A stretch of DNA of 16,075 nt from NCBI GenBank assembly GCA_900772575.1, contig CAAHEN010000014.1, forward strand, positions 1 through 16,075, given 5' to 3'. Position numbers and translations under genes: made by a program. Position 1 is the stretch's first letter. Each line of letters begins with the position of its first letter. The notes under the pieces were generated by a model that was given only the letters and a program-made list of their open reading frames with translations, did not search any database and had not been told where the DNA came from. This document shows, piece after piece, positions 1 through 6,073 of this stretch. Source of the DNA: Bacteroidaceae bacterium. Lineage in GTDB: Bacteria; Bacteroidota; Bacteroidia; Bacteroidales; Bacteroidaceae.

Positions 1-1
1 C

Positions 2-1504
2 GTGAACGACAAGTACCACCGCTGGAGCGAGAACCTCTGTCCGCCCGCCAAGTGCGGCGACTACGCTTTCCTGCTTCACCTCATCGCCTCCATGAAGGAG
101 GGCACCGGCCGTGGCGCGTGCATCCTGCCTCACGGCGTGCTCTTCCGTGGCAACGCTGAATACGACATCCGCCGCTGGATCATCGGGCACGGCTACATCG
201 AGGGCATCGTGGGCCTGCCGGCCAATGTGTTCTTTGGCACGGGCATACCCGCGTCCATCATCCTGCTCAACAAGAAAGGCGCCGCCGGCCGCAAGGGCAT
301 CTTCTTCATCGATGCCAAAGACGGCTTCATGAAAGACGGCGCCAAGAACCGCCTGCGCGAGCAGGACGTGAAACGCATCGTGGACACCTGGAACGCCCGC
401 CGCGACGTGCCGCACTACGCCCGCTTCGTACCGATGGAGGAGATCTGCGGCAAGAATGACTACAACCTGAACATCCCCCGTTACATCTCTGCCGCCGACA
501 CCGAGGTGCAGCAGGACATCGACGCGCACCTCCACGGTGGCATACCGGCCCACGACATCGGGCAGATGGCGGACTATTGGGAGGCCTGCCCCACACTGCG
601 CGACACGCTATTCAAGCCTATTGCCAATCGTCCAGGATACTACGCTTTGACCGACCAGGCTACAGAGGCAATTAATGCTGACAAGAGCTTCAGACATCAG
701 ACATCACTTTATAGTGAGGCCATCAGCAAATGGGAGCAGGCCACCCTGCCCGGGATGGAGGCCTACGGCAAGGATGGCAAGCCCAGGCAGGCCATCAGCC
801 GTTGGAGCCAGTCGTTGCTCGGCATTATGCTCAATGACAGCCGCCTGGTCAACGCCTACGATGCTTACCAGCAGCTGATGGCGTATTGGGAAGACACCCT
901 GCAGGACGACTGCTACATGGTGGCGCGCGACGGCTGGACGCTCAACGTCTATCCCACTAAGAAGAACGCCACTTACAAGGAACTGGCGTGCGACTTGCTG
1001 CCGGTTGGCATTGTGGTGGCCGGGTTCTATGCCGGCAAGGATGCGGAGATACAGCAGTTGCGTGAACAGAGCGTGGCCAACGCCGCCGAAATGCAGCAGC
1101 TCATTGCCGATGCCACGGAAGACCTCGAGGACGAAGACGAGATCAAGGCCGAAACGGCCAAGGTGAAGAGGACCAGGGCTTACAAGGAACTCGACAAGGC
1201 GAAGAAGGCCATCGACCAGGCGGCCAAGGAGAAGGCCCTGGCACTGACGGCAGAGGTCATGCAGAAATATGCCGACCTCTGCCAGCGCCCCGACGAGGTG
1301 CGCAGCCTTGTCATCCATCGCAAATGGCTGCCTGCCATCCGCACCCGCCTGCTTGGCCTGATGCAGACCGTGACGCACACGCTTACGGCAGAGGTCAATG
1401 CCGTGGCAGAACGCTATGCCACCCCGCTGCCTGAGATTGAGGCCAATATCGCCTCGCTCGAAAGCAAAGTGTACGCTCACTTGAAGGAAATGGGATTTGA
1501 ATGA
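2..1504 (+). CDS. hsdM: Type I restriction-modification DNA methyltransferase subunit M, 5'-truncated by the window edge
   Basis: This is the M subunit of a type I restriction-modification system; with HsdS it methylates adenine in the target sequence. The frame is open from the first bases, so the gene starts outside the window; 500 residues are visible. Near the start lies the helix following the catalytic motif in this family (GDYAFLLHLIASMKEG, about 19-34), then LPHGVLFRGNAEYDIRRWI and the conserved GLPANVFFGTGIPASIILLNK strand region. The SAM-binding motif I and the NPPF/Y catalytic motif IV must lie upstream and cannot be checked. The long C-terminal part is charged and helical (about 345-430, many E/K/A), a probable coiled coil used for complex assembly. 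DNA is GC-rich, except a modestly AT-richer patch around 600-720. hsdS follows on the same strand after 146 nt. Family call is firm; completeness and activity are unknown. Confidence 0.92.
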   Translation: MNDKYHRWSENLCPPAKCGDYAFLLHLIASMKEGTGRGACILPHGVLFRGNAEYDIRRWIIGHGYIEGIVGLPANVFFGTGIPASIILLNKKGAAGRKGIFFIDAKDGFMKDGAKNRLREQDVKRIVDTWNARRDVPHYARFVPMEEICGKNDYNLNIPRYISAADTEVQQDIDAHLHGGIPAHDIGQMADYWEACPTLRDTLFKPIANRPGYYALTDQATEAINADKSFRHQTSLYSEAISKWEQATLPGMEAYGKDGKPRQAISRWSQSLLGIMLNDSRLVNAYDAYQQLMAYWEDTLQDDCYMVARDGWTLNVYPTKKNATYKELACDLLPVGIVVAGFYAGKDAEIQQLREQSVANAAEMQQLIADATEDLEDEDEIKAETAKVKRTRAYKELDKAKKAIDQAAKEKALALTAEVMQKYADLCQRPDEVRSLVIHRKWLPAIRTRLLGLMQTVTHTLTAEVNAVAERYATPLPEIEANIASLESKVYAHLKEMGFE

Positions 1505-1531
1505 TGATGCCTTTCCTTATTGCTTCTCCAG

Positions 1532-1553
1532 TTTTGCACGTGTGTGTGCAAAA
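1532..1553. repeat. Inverted repeat in the hsdM-hsdS spacer (8-nt arms)
   Basis: TTTTGCAC at 1532-1539 is exactly repeated in inverse at 1546-1553 (GTGCAAAA), around a GT-repeat loop of 6 nt. It begins 27 nt after the hsdM stop. No T-run follows, so it is not a standard intrinsic terminator. It could be a protein-binding site or an RNA hairpin between hsdM and hsdS. Confidence 0.7.
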
Positions 1554-1600
1554 TCTCTCTTGGACATATGACGATAGTGGGGGAGCGAGACACGGGGCAT

Positions 1601-1622
1601 TTGTGAACGCGCGCGTTCACAA
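1601..1622. repeat. Perfect 22-bp palindrome upstream of hsdS
   Basis: The half-site TTGTGAACGCG at 1601-1611 is followed directly by its exact reverse complement, with no spacer. It ends 28 nt before the hsdS start codon. A perfect dyad of this length is what a dimeric repressor operator looks like, and the outer TTGTGA...TCACAA resembles LacI-type operators, though the spacing differs. It could also fold as an RNA hairpin affecting hsdS translation. Function is inferred from position and symmetry only. Confidence 0.7.
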
Positions 1623-1633
1623 TCATTGATAAT

Positions 1634-1640
1634 GGAAGAA
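1634..1640 (+). promoter_or_regulatory. Probable ribosome binding site of hsdS
   Basis: GGAAGAA lies 10 nt before the ATG at 1651 and fits a Shine-Dalgarno sequence. It stands out because most starts in this window have none, and it supports the ATG at 1651 as the real start. Confidence 0.5.
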
Positions 1641-1650
1641 GATTGCAAGA

Positions 1651-2907
1651 ATGAAAGAAACACGATTCAAGCAAACGGAGATTGGGCTGGTGCCGGAGGA
1701 TTGGATCTGCGTGAGTTTAGGAGATATTGGAGAATACTCCAAAGGAAAGGGAATCTCCCGTTCGGATGCACATACTGGTATTATTCCAGCGATACGGTAT
1801 GGTGAAATCTACACCGATCATCATGAATATATAAAGTCTTTCCGGTCATTCATTTCGAAAGACGTTGCTCACTCCTCCGTACGATTACAACAAGATCAAA
1901 TTCTATTCACTTGTTCAGGTGAGACAAAAGAGGATATTGCCAAGGCTGTTGCTTTTTTAGGAAACGAAAGAGCTTATGTTGGAGGAGATATCATTATATT
2001 AACCCCTAAAATAGATTGCGACTCTTTGTTTCTCGGCTTTGCTTGCAACACCCCTGAAGTAAATAGGCAAAAATCAGAAGTCGCGCAGGGCGATGCTGTT
2101 GTACACATATCAATGGAAGCTCTTAAAAAGATAAGACTTCTACTTCCGCCAGTATCAGAGCAACATACGATTGCTGATATATTAAAAAATATGGACGCAC
2201 TGATTGCAGAGCTGGACAAGCTGATAGCCAAGAAACGGCTTATCAAGCAAGGCACTATGCAGCAGCTCCTCACCGGGCGCACCCGCCTCAAAGGGTTCGA
2301 TGAACCTTGGCAAACTGTGATGTTAGGGAAGATCGGTTTTACATATAACGGTCTTGTAGGGAAAACAAAAGACGACTTTGGCATAGGTTCGGCAAAATAC
2401 ATAACATTCCTCAATGTACTTGACAATCCTATTCTTGATGCCAATTTATTTGAATCCGTGAACGTTGCAGAAGAAGAGTACCAAAACAAAGCTCGGAAAG
2501 GCGATTTATTCTTCAATACCTCATCTGAGACACCTGATGAGGTCGGATTTTGTGCAATGCTTGACGTTGATTTTAATAATCTATACCTTAACAGTTTTTG
2601 TTTTGGATATAGAGTGACATCAGGCAATGTTTTGCCTTTGTTTTTGGCCTACTTCTTTAGAAGCAGACAAGGGCGCAGGCTAATGTCATTACTGGCACAA
2701 GGAGTAACGCGATACAATATTTCAAAGAAAGCATTTTTAAATACGGCAATCTCACTTCCTCAACTTTCTGAACAATACGCTATCGCCTCCATTCTCAGCG
2801 ATATGGACACTGAAGTCTCCGAATTGGAGAAGAAGAAAGCCAAATATGAGAAGCTGAAACATGGCATGATGCAGCAGCTACTTACCGGACGGATACGGTT
2901 AGTATGA
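1651..2907 (+). CDS. hsdS: Type I restriction-modification specificity subunit S
   Basis: The specificity subunit recognises the bipartite DNA target and positions the HsdM (and HsdR) subunits. At 418 residues it has the usual full-length two-domain plan. Target recognition domain 1 spans about 20-164, starting after the typical lead IGLVPEDW. The central conserved region carries LPPVSEQHTIADIL (165-178), a helix and LLTGR (206-210). Recognition domain 2 spans about 220-368. The second conserved region repeats the pattern with LPQLSEQYAIASIL (369-382), a helix and LLTGR (410-414). Both recognition domains are clearly AT-rich, while the central segment around 2200-2330 has the GC-rich composition of hsdM, which suggests domain exchange. 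It is separated from hsdM by 146 nt rather than overlapping it. No second hsdS copy or invertase gene is visible in the window. Confidence 0.93.
   Translation: MKETRFKQTEIGLVPEDWICVSLGDIGEYSKGKGISRSDAHTGIIPAIRYGEIYTDHHEYIKSFRSFISKDVAHSSVRLQQDQILFTCSGETKEDIAKAVAFLGNERAYVGGDIIILTPKIDCDSLFLGFACNTPEVNRQKSEVAQGDAVVHISMEALKKIRLLLPPVSEQHTIADILKNMDALIAELDKLIAKKRLIKQGTMQQLLTGRTRLKGFDEPWQTVMLGKIGFTYNGLVGKTKDDFGIGSAKYITFLNVLDNPILDANLFESVNVAEEEYQNKARKGDLFFNTSSETPDEVGFCAMLDVDFNNLYLNSFCFGYRVTSGNVLPLFLAYFFRSRQGRRLMSLLAQGVTRYNISKKAFLNTAISLPQLSEQYAIASILSDMDTEVSELEKKKAKYEKLKHGMMQQLLTGRIRLV
2251..2289 (+). repeat. Intragenic hsdS repeat, copy 1 (central conserved region)
   Basis: This segment encodes GTMQQLLTGRTRL and is matched by a second copy at 2863-2901 encoding GMMQQLLTGRIRL. 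The two share the block ATGCAGCAGCT and overall similar DNA. Such paired conserved segments flank the second recognition domain and are classic crossover points for hsdS domain exchange. Confidence 0.6.
2863..2901 (+). repeat. Intragenic hsdS repeat, copy 2 (C-terminal conserved region)
   Basis: Direct partner of the segment at 2251-2289. It is AT-richer than copy 1, so the two copies are not a recent duplication. Confidence 0.55.
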
Positions 2908-2956
2908 CAACGAACAAATATTATCGTTGTCCGGTAATTTCAACGGTTTCTCTGAC

Positions 2957-3082
2957 CGTAGGATTAAGGCGATACAGTACAGACTGAACCGAAGCCCCAA
3001 GGAGAAAATCAACTTCGACACGCCTAAGGACAAGTCCTATGGGAACTTTCCCTAACTTTGCATTTGCTGTTGGACTCTCGGT
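2957..3082 (+). pseudogene. IS30-family-like transposase, 3'-end remnant
   Basis: The frame ending at the TAA at 3053-3055 reads RRIKAIQYRLNRSP followed by KEKINFDTPKDKSYGNFP. This matches the C-terminal pattern of IS30-family transposases, where a run like LNNRPRK.L.F.TP closes the catalytic domain. Around 3052 a frame change gives NFAFAVGLS, also a usual tail of these proteins, so the end is probably frameshifted. The rest of the transposase, including the DDE catalytic residues, is absent; hsdS ends only about 50 nt upstream. No intact terminal repeats were identified. It is a dead fragment showing that an insertion sequence once sat here. Confidence 0.55.
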
Positions 3083-3223
3083 TTCTTCGAACCCAATAAG
3101 CCACACTTTCTGAAATACCTCGGGCTGTTGCATCGCCCCGGAACATCAGGAAGACGCACTGGCACATCTGACACAGGCCGTATCGCCTTCATTGAGAAGA
3201 AGATTAAGCCTAAGGAATGACGA
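3083..3223 (+). other. Unassigned segment with an open frame, possibly a gene relic
   Basis: After the IS30-like remnant one frame stays open to a TGA at 3218-3220 and reads FFEPNKPHFLKYLGLLHRP, then a Gly/Thr/Arg-rich stretch and IAFIEKKIKPKE. I do not recognise it. It has no start codon of its own and may be the tail of a gene cut by the IS or simply non-coding DNA. Confidence 0.25.
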
Positions 3224-3263
3224 TTTTCAAAATAAGCAGCCTGAAGCCGTCTTATTTTGAAAA
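3224..3263. repeat. Stem-loop with perfect 13-bp arms
   Basis: TTTTCAAAATAAG at 3224-3236 is exactly inverted at 3251-3263 (CTTATTTTGAAAA) around a 14-nt loop. The loop's first ten bases, CAGCCTGAAG (3237-3246), recur in inverse orientation as CTTCAGGCTG at 3531-3540, where the neighbouring ATPase reading frame loses its family similarity. It could be a terminator (A/T-rich on both strands, hence bidirectional) or the scar or end of a small mobile element. Confidence 0.6.
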
Positions 3264-3274
3264 CCATTAAATGT

Positions 3275-3526
3275 ATGCTGATATACAGGGTATTACAATT
3301 GAAAGATAAGAAAGAACACCCTCAAAAACGAGGTCTGAATCTCTTATTCTACAGGAAGTGGAACGATTGTCGCACTGTGATACTTATGGGGCCGCGACGT
3401 GTGGGGAAAAGTGTTATGCTCTACCACACCATTCAGCAACTAATTGAGGATGGAGTGAATCCGCGAAATATACTATATGCTTCTGTCGATACTCCTCTCT
3501 ACAATGGGATATCGCTTGAAGATATA
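3275..3526 (+). pseudogene. AAA+/P-loop ATPase (DUF4143-type), N-terminal stub
   Basis: The sequence encodes the first part of an ATPase of the AAA_14/DUF4143 type: LFYRKWNDCRTVILMGPRRVGKSVMLYH. It contains a clear Walker A (GPRRVGKS) and continues into NILYASVDTPLYNGISLEDI. Family members are usually about 400 residues. Here similarity stops near 3526, before the Walker B region, although the frame stays open to 3805 with an unrelated tail (ASGWEFSYPKPSLGEWGELW and on). I took the ATG at 3275; an in-frame TTG at 3257 lies inside the preceding stem-loop and is less likely. A functional protein is unlikely because everything after the N-terminal nucleotide-binding strand is missing. Confidence 0.65.
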
Positions 3527-3532
3527 CAGGCT

Positions 3533-3676
3533 TCAGGCTGGGAATTTTCCTATCCCAAGCCCTCCCTCGGCGAATGGGGGGAGCTCTGGCGGTCTTTTAG
3601 CAGCGCTTCTCGCTTGTATTTCGTCCCACGTTTTGCAAGTATCTTTCATGAAGGATCTGAAGTCAATGCAGTACAT
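3533..3676 (-). other. Small proline-containing ORF of 47 residues, doubtful
   Basis: The reverse strand has an ATG at 3676 and a TGA at 3533-3535. It encodes a 47-residue peptide with SFMKDTCKTWDEIQARSAAK and a tail RPPELPPFAEGGLG. The tail has the look of translated repetitive intergenic DNA. It lies wholly in the segment that replaced the end of the ATPase gene. It may be part of a dispersed repeat rather than a gene; no ribosome binding site or promoter was seen. Confidence 0.2.
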
Positions 3677-3979
3677 AAGCGTCAGGTGAACCTATGCCGC
3701 CCCGTCTTGGAGCTTCCATTGCGCACCAGTACCACACCCCATAATATAACACCGCGCTACGCGCCGCTTCACCTTTTTGCCCCAATTGCCGAATCGGCAC
3801 CTTAACCTTTTTAACTTTCGCCCGAATTCGGAGTGTTAAAACAGGAGCTTGACGAAACTTCCCTAGGGCAAATCAGAATTAGCTCGGAGCAAATTTTTCC
3901 GGGGCTAGGGCAAGTTTCCCAAAAAACTGGACTTATTTTCGCCAAATGCTGGCGATATGGGCCGCCGTGGGGGTACGAA

Positions 3980-4007
3980 AAAGGGCCATCCGTGCGGATG
4001 GCCCTTT
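3980..4007 (-). terminator. Intrinsic terminator hairpin, best read on the reverse strand
   Basis: AAAGGGCCATCCG at 3980-3992 pairs with its exact inverse at 3995-4007. Read on the reverse strand the stem ends in CCC followed by a run of five T, the classic intrinsic terminator form. It could stop transcription coming from nadB or from the promoter-like sequence just upstream at 4017-4047. Confidence 0.65.
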
Positions 4008-4016
4008 CCTCTACTG

Positions 4017-4047
4017 CAAAGATACGGTTTTCAGGCGCCGAAAGCAA
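4017..4047 (-). promoter_or_regulatory. Bacteroidota-type promoter-like sequence pointing left
   Basis: On the reverse strand TATCTTTG (4024 to 4017) matches the -7 consensus TAnnTTTG exactly. A TTG (4047-4045) lies 20 nt upstream, where the -33 element is expected. Transcription would begin at about 4010 and run straight into the hairpin at 3980-4007, so a very short RNA or a remnant promoter is implied. Confidence 0.4.
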
Positions 4048-4057
4048 GCTGTGTTAA

Positions 4058-4162
4058 AGTCAAATCTTAGACCGACAGGGAGCCACGCTGGCGCTGGGGA
4101 TGAACTTCCCCGTGTGCCTGGAAATCGTCACAAAAGCCCATGAACGGTTTGGGGCTATTTGA
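4058..4162 (+). pseudogene. Orphan C-terminal reading frame of 34 residues
   Basis: After an in-frame TAA at 4055-4057 a frame runs to the TGA at 4160-4162. It reads SQILDRQGATLALGMNF then PVCLEIVTKAHERFGAI. The composition is protein-like and the codon choice GC-rich like the resident genes, so it may be the tail of a deleted gene. I do not recognise the family. The only internal ATG (4100) would give 20 residues. Confidence 0.25.
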
Positions 4163-4208
4163 TGTGCAATGATGTGTGCGATTGATGATGTGCGGCACAT
4201 GAGCGGCG

Positions 4209-4229
4209 AAAGCCCCGTCCCGGGGCTTT
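4209..4229 (-). terminator. GC-rich hairpin downstream of nadB, probable terminator
   Basis: AAAGCCCCG (4209-4217) and its exact inverse CGGGGCTTT (4221-4229) form a 9-bp stem with a 3-nt loop, 77 nt beyond the nadB stop. It overlaps the first tandem repeat copy. The T-run on the reverse strand is only three long, so strength is uncertain. Confidence 0.5.
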
Positions 4230-4292
4230 GCGGCGGCCCGGCTGTGACGGCGCCTCGTCCCAGGGCTTTGCGGCGCCCTGGCTGTGGTGGCG
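4213..4292. repeat. Two tandem 40-bp GC-rich repeats (a partial third copy follows)
   Basis: Copies at 4213-4252 and 4253-4292 match at 34 of 40 positions. A partial third copy (CGGCGGCCCG...CTGT) runs into the nadB stop codon at 4306-4308. Each copy can form a stem using repeat positions 8-14 and 23-29. One pair covaries between copies (position 10 with 27: G-C in the first, A-T in the second), while another (13 with 24) is broken in the first copy. Confidence 0.7.
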
Positions 4293-4305
4293 CGGCGGCC
4301 CGCTG

Positions 4306-5895
4306 TCAGTTCTGGTCGTAAGCGTGCTTGGGGTAGTCGATGGTATAGTGCAGGCCGCGGCTCTCCTTGCGCTCGATGGCCTGGCGCGTGATGAGGTAGC
4401 CCACGTTGATCATGTTGCGGAGCTCGCAGATGTCGCGTGTCGCCTTGACGCGCTTGAAGAGTTCCTCCGTCTCCTCATAGAGCAGGTCGAGGCGCGTCCA
4501 GGCCCGCTTCAGGCGCAGGTCGCTGCGCACGATGCCGACATAGGCCGACATGATCTGGCCCACCTCCTTGACGTCCTGGGCGATGAGCACCTTCTCCTCG
4601 TTGGTCATCGTGCCCTCGTCGTTCCACTCCGGCACGGCGTCGTTGAAGGCGTACTCGTCGATGTGGGCCAGCGAGTGGCGGGCGGCGGCGTCGGCATAGA
4701 CCACTGCCTCGATGAGCGAGTTGGACGCCAGGCGGTTGCCGCCGTGCAGGCCGGTGCATGAGCACTCCCCGACGGCGTAGAGGCGGTGTATGCTCGAGCA
4801 GGCGTCGAGATCCACCTTGATGCCGCCGCAGAGGTAGTGGGCGCAGGGCGCCACGGGGATATACTGCCGCGTGATGTCGATGCCGATGGAGAGGCACTTG
4901 GCATAGATGTTCGGGAAGTGGCGCTTCGTCTCCTCTGGATCCTTGTGCGTCACGTCGAGGCACACGTGGTCGATGCCATGGATCTTCATCTCCTTGTCGA
5001 TGGCGCGGGCCACGATGTCGCGCGGGGCGAGCGAGAGGCGCTTGTCGTATTTCTGCATGAACTCCTCGCCGTTTGGCAGGCGCAGGATGCCGCCGTAGCC
5101 GCGCATGGCCTCAGTGATGAGGTAGGCCGGGTGGGTCTCGCCGGGGTGGAAGAGCGCCGTGGGGTGAAACTGTATGAACTCCATGTCGCGCACGGTGGCC
5201 TTGGCGCGGTAGGCCATGGCGATACCGTCGCCGGTGGCGATGTCGGGGTTGGTGGTGGTGGCGTAGACGGCGCCGCAGCCCCCCGTGGCCAAGACGGTGA
5301 CGCGTGAGAGGATGGTGTCGATCTTCTTCGTGTCGGGGTCGAGCACGTAAGCGCCGTAGCATTCGATGTCGGGGGTGCGGCGCGTCACCTCGACGCCCAG
5401 GTGGTGCTGCGTGATGATCTCGACGGCGAAGTGGTTCTCGAGCAGGGTGATGTTCGGGCAGCGGCGCACCGCCTCGATGAGGCCGCGCTGAATCTCGAAG
5501 CCCGTGTCGTCGGCATGGTGGAGGATGCGGAACTCCGAGTGGCCGCCCTCGCGGTGCAGGTCGAAGTCGCCGTCGTCCTTCTTGTCGAAGTTGACACCCC
5601 AGCGCAGCAGGCGTTCGATGCCCGTCGGCGCCTCGGTGACGACCTGGCGCACGGCCGCAGGGTCACTGATGTAGTCGCCGGCCACCATCGTGTCGTGGAT
5701 GTGCTTCTCGAAGTCGTCCACGCGCAGGTCGGTGACGGCGGCGATGCCACCCTGCGCCTTGGCCGTGTTGGCCTCTTCGATCGTAGTCTTGCAGACGAGG
5801 GCCACCTTACCTTTGCCCGAGGCGGCCACTTGGAGGGCGTAACTCATTCCGGCCACGCCGGAACCGATTACGAGGAAATCAAATTTGCGTATCAT
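4306..5895 (-). CDS. nadB: L-aspartate oxidase
   Basis: It oxidises L-aspartate to iminoaspartate with FAD, the first step of de novo NAD synthesis in the cytoplasm; quinolinate synthase (NadA) uses the product. The protein has 529 residues, close to the usual size. The FAD-binding GSGVAG lies at 11-16, with AQGGI at 47-51. Residues matching the E. coli active site are all present at a constant small offset: H244 in QFHPTAL, E262, R292 in APRDI, H353 in CAHYLCGG and R388 in GGNRLASNSL; E121 is also there. The C-terminal helical domain is complete. The ATG at 5895 starts right before the FAD fold, so the start is well placed. nadA and nadC are not adjacent. It is divergent from the M16 peptidase gene, with 178 nt between the start codons. 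Confidence 0.96.
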   Translation of the reverse strand: MIRKFDFLVIGSGVAGMSYALQVAASGKGKVALVCKTTIEEANTAKAQGGIAAVTDLRVDDFEKHIHDTMVAGDYISDPAAVRQVVTEAPTGIERLLRWGVNFDKKDDGDFDLHREGGHSEFRILHHADDTGFEIQRGLIEAVRRCPNITLLENHFAVEIITQHHLGVEVTRRTPDIECYGAYVLDPDTKKIDTILSRVTVLATGGCGAVYATTTNPDIATGDGIAMAYRAKATVRDMEFIQFHPTALFHPGETHPAYLITEAMRGYGGILRLPNGEEFMQKYDKRLSLAPRDIVARAIDKEMKIHGIDHVCLDVTHKDPEETKRHFPNIYAKCLSIGIDITRQYIPVAPCAHYLCGGIKVDLDACSSIHRLYAVGECSCTGLHGGNRLASNSLIEAVVYADAAARHSLAHIDEYAFNDAVPEWNDEGTMTNEEKVLIAQDVKEVGQIMSAYVGIVRSDLRLKRAWTRLDLLYEETEELFKRVKATRDICELRNMINVGYLITRQAIERKESRGLHYTIDYPKHAYDQN

Positions 5896-5924
5896 CGGTC
5901 AGCTTTCTATGCTTGGATTGGCTG

Positions 5925-5932
5925 CGAAGTTA
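5925..5932 (-). promoter_or_regulatory. Possible -7 element for nadB
   Basis: On the reverse strand TAACTTCG differs from TAnnTTTG at one position and lies about 30 nt before the nadB start codon. No good -33 element is visible, so this is weak. Confidence 0.3.
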
Positions 5933-5976
5933 CGCAAGTTTTTTGGAAAACCCAGACCCCTTACATATAAAAGGCG

Positions 5977-5984
5977 TAACTTTG
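5977..5984 (+). promoter_or_regulatory. Probable -7 element for the M16 peptidase gene
   Basis: TAACTTTG fits TAnnTTTG exactly and lies 89 nt before the ATG at 6074. A -33 TTTG at the expected distance is not seen; the nearest (5942-5945) is too far. Confidence 0.45.
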
Positions 5985-6073
5985 CTGCTCGGAAGCCACT
6001 GGCCGGTGCCAGCGGTGTCTTTAGGACAAAACATCCACATCACAAAATCATAGTTTTAATCCAAATCCATTTC

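Larger units (their letters stand above)
3806..4305. other. 500-nt region without an intact gene, between the ATPase stub and nadB
   Basis: No convincing full-length gene is present. From left to right it holds two similar CTAGGGCAA-containing stretches (around 3860 and 3905), a terminator hairpin, a promoter-like sequence on the reverse strand, an orphan C-terminal reading frame, short GATGTG repeats (about 4160-4195) and a GC-rich tandem repeat. It looks like worn-down DNA plus the 3' flank of nadB. Confidence 0.6.

Noticed and set aside
1601..1622. A CRP-type binding site
   Set aside because: The TGTGA and TCACA halves are separated by 10 nt instead of the 6 nt needed for CRP, and the site is a perfect continuous palindrome.
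1505..2907. A phase-variable shuffling hsdS locus
   Set aside because: No second hsdS, no recombinase gene and no inverted hsdS repeats are visible in the window. The conserved segments inside hsdS are direct and are normal for the family.
4159..4202. A possible CRISPR-like or regulatory array of GATGTG words
   Set aside because: The words are only about 6 nt with irregular spacing, too short and uneven for an array.
4228..5970. Several long forward open frames opposite nadB
   Set aside because: They are antisense shadows of nadB, with composition typical of reversed GC-rich coding DNA. The reverse frame has every NadB active-site residue.
5885..6073. An N-terminal extension of the M16 peptidase to 1003 residues
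   Set aside because: The extension is basic and would bury the signal peptide. The ATG at 6074 gives a normal export signal and lies after the promoter-like box.
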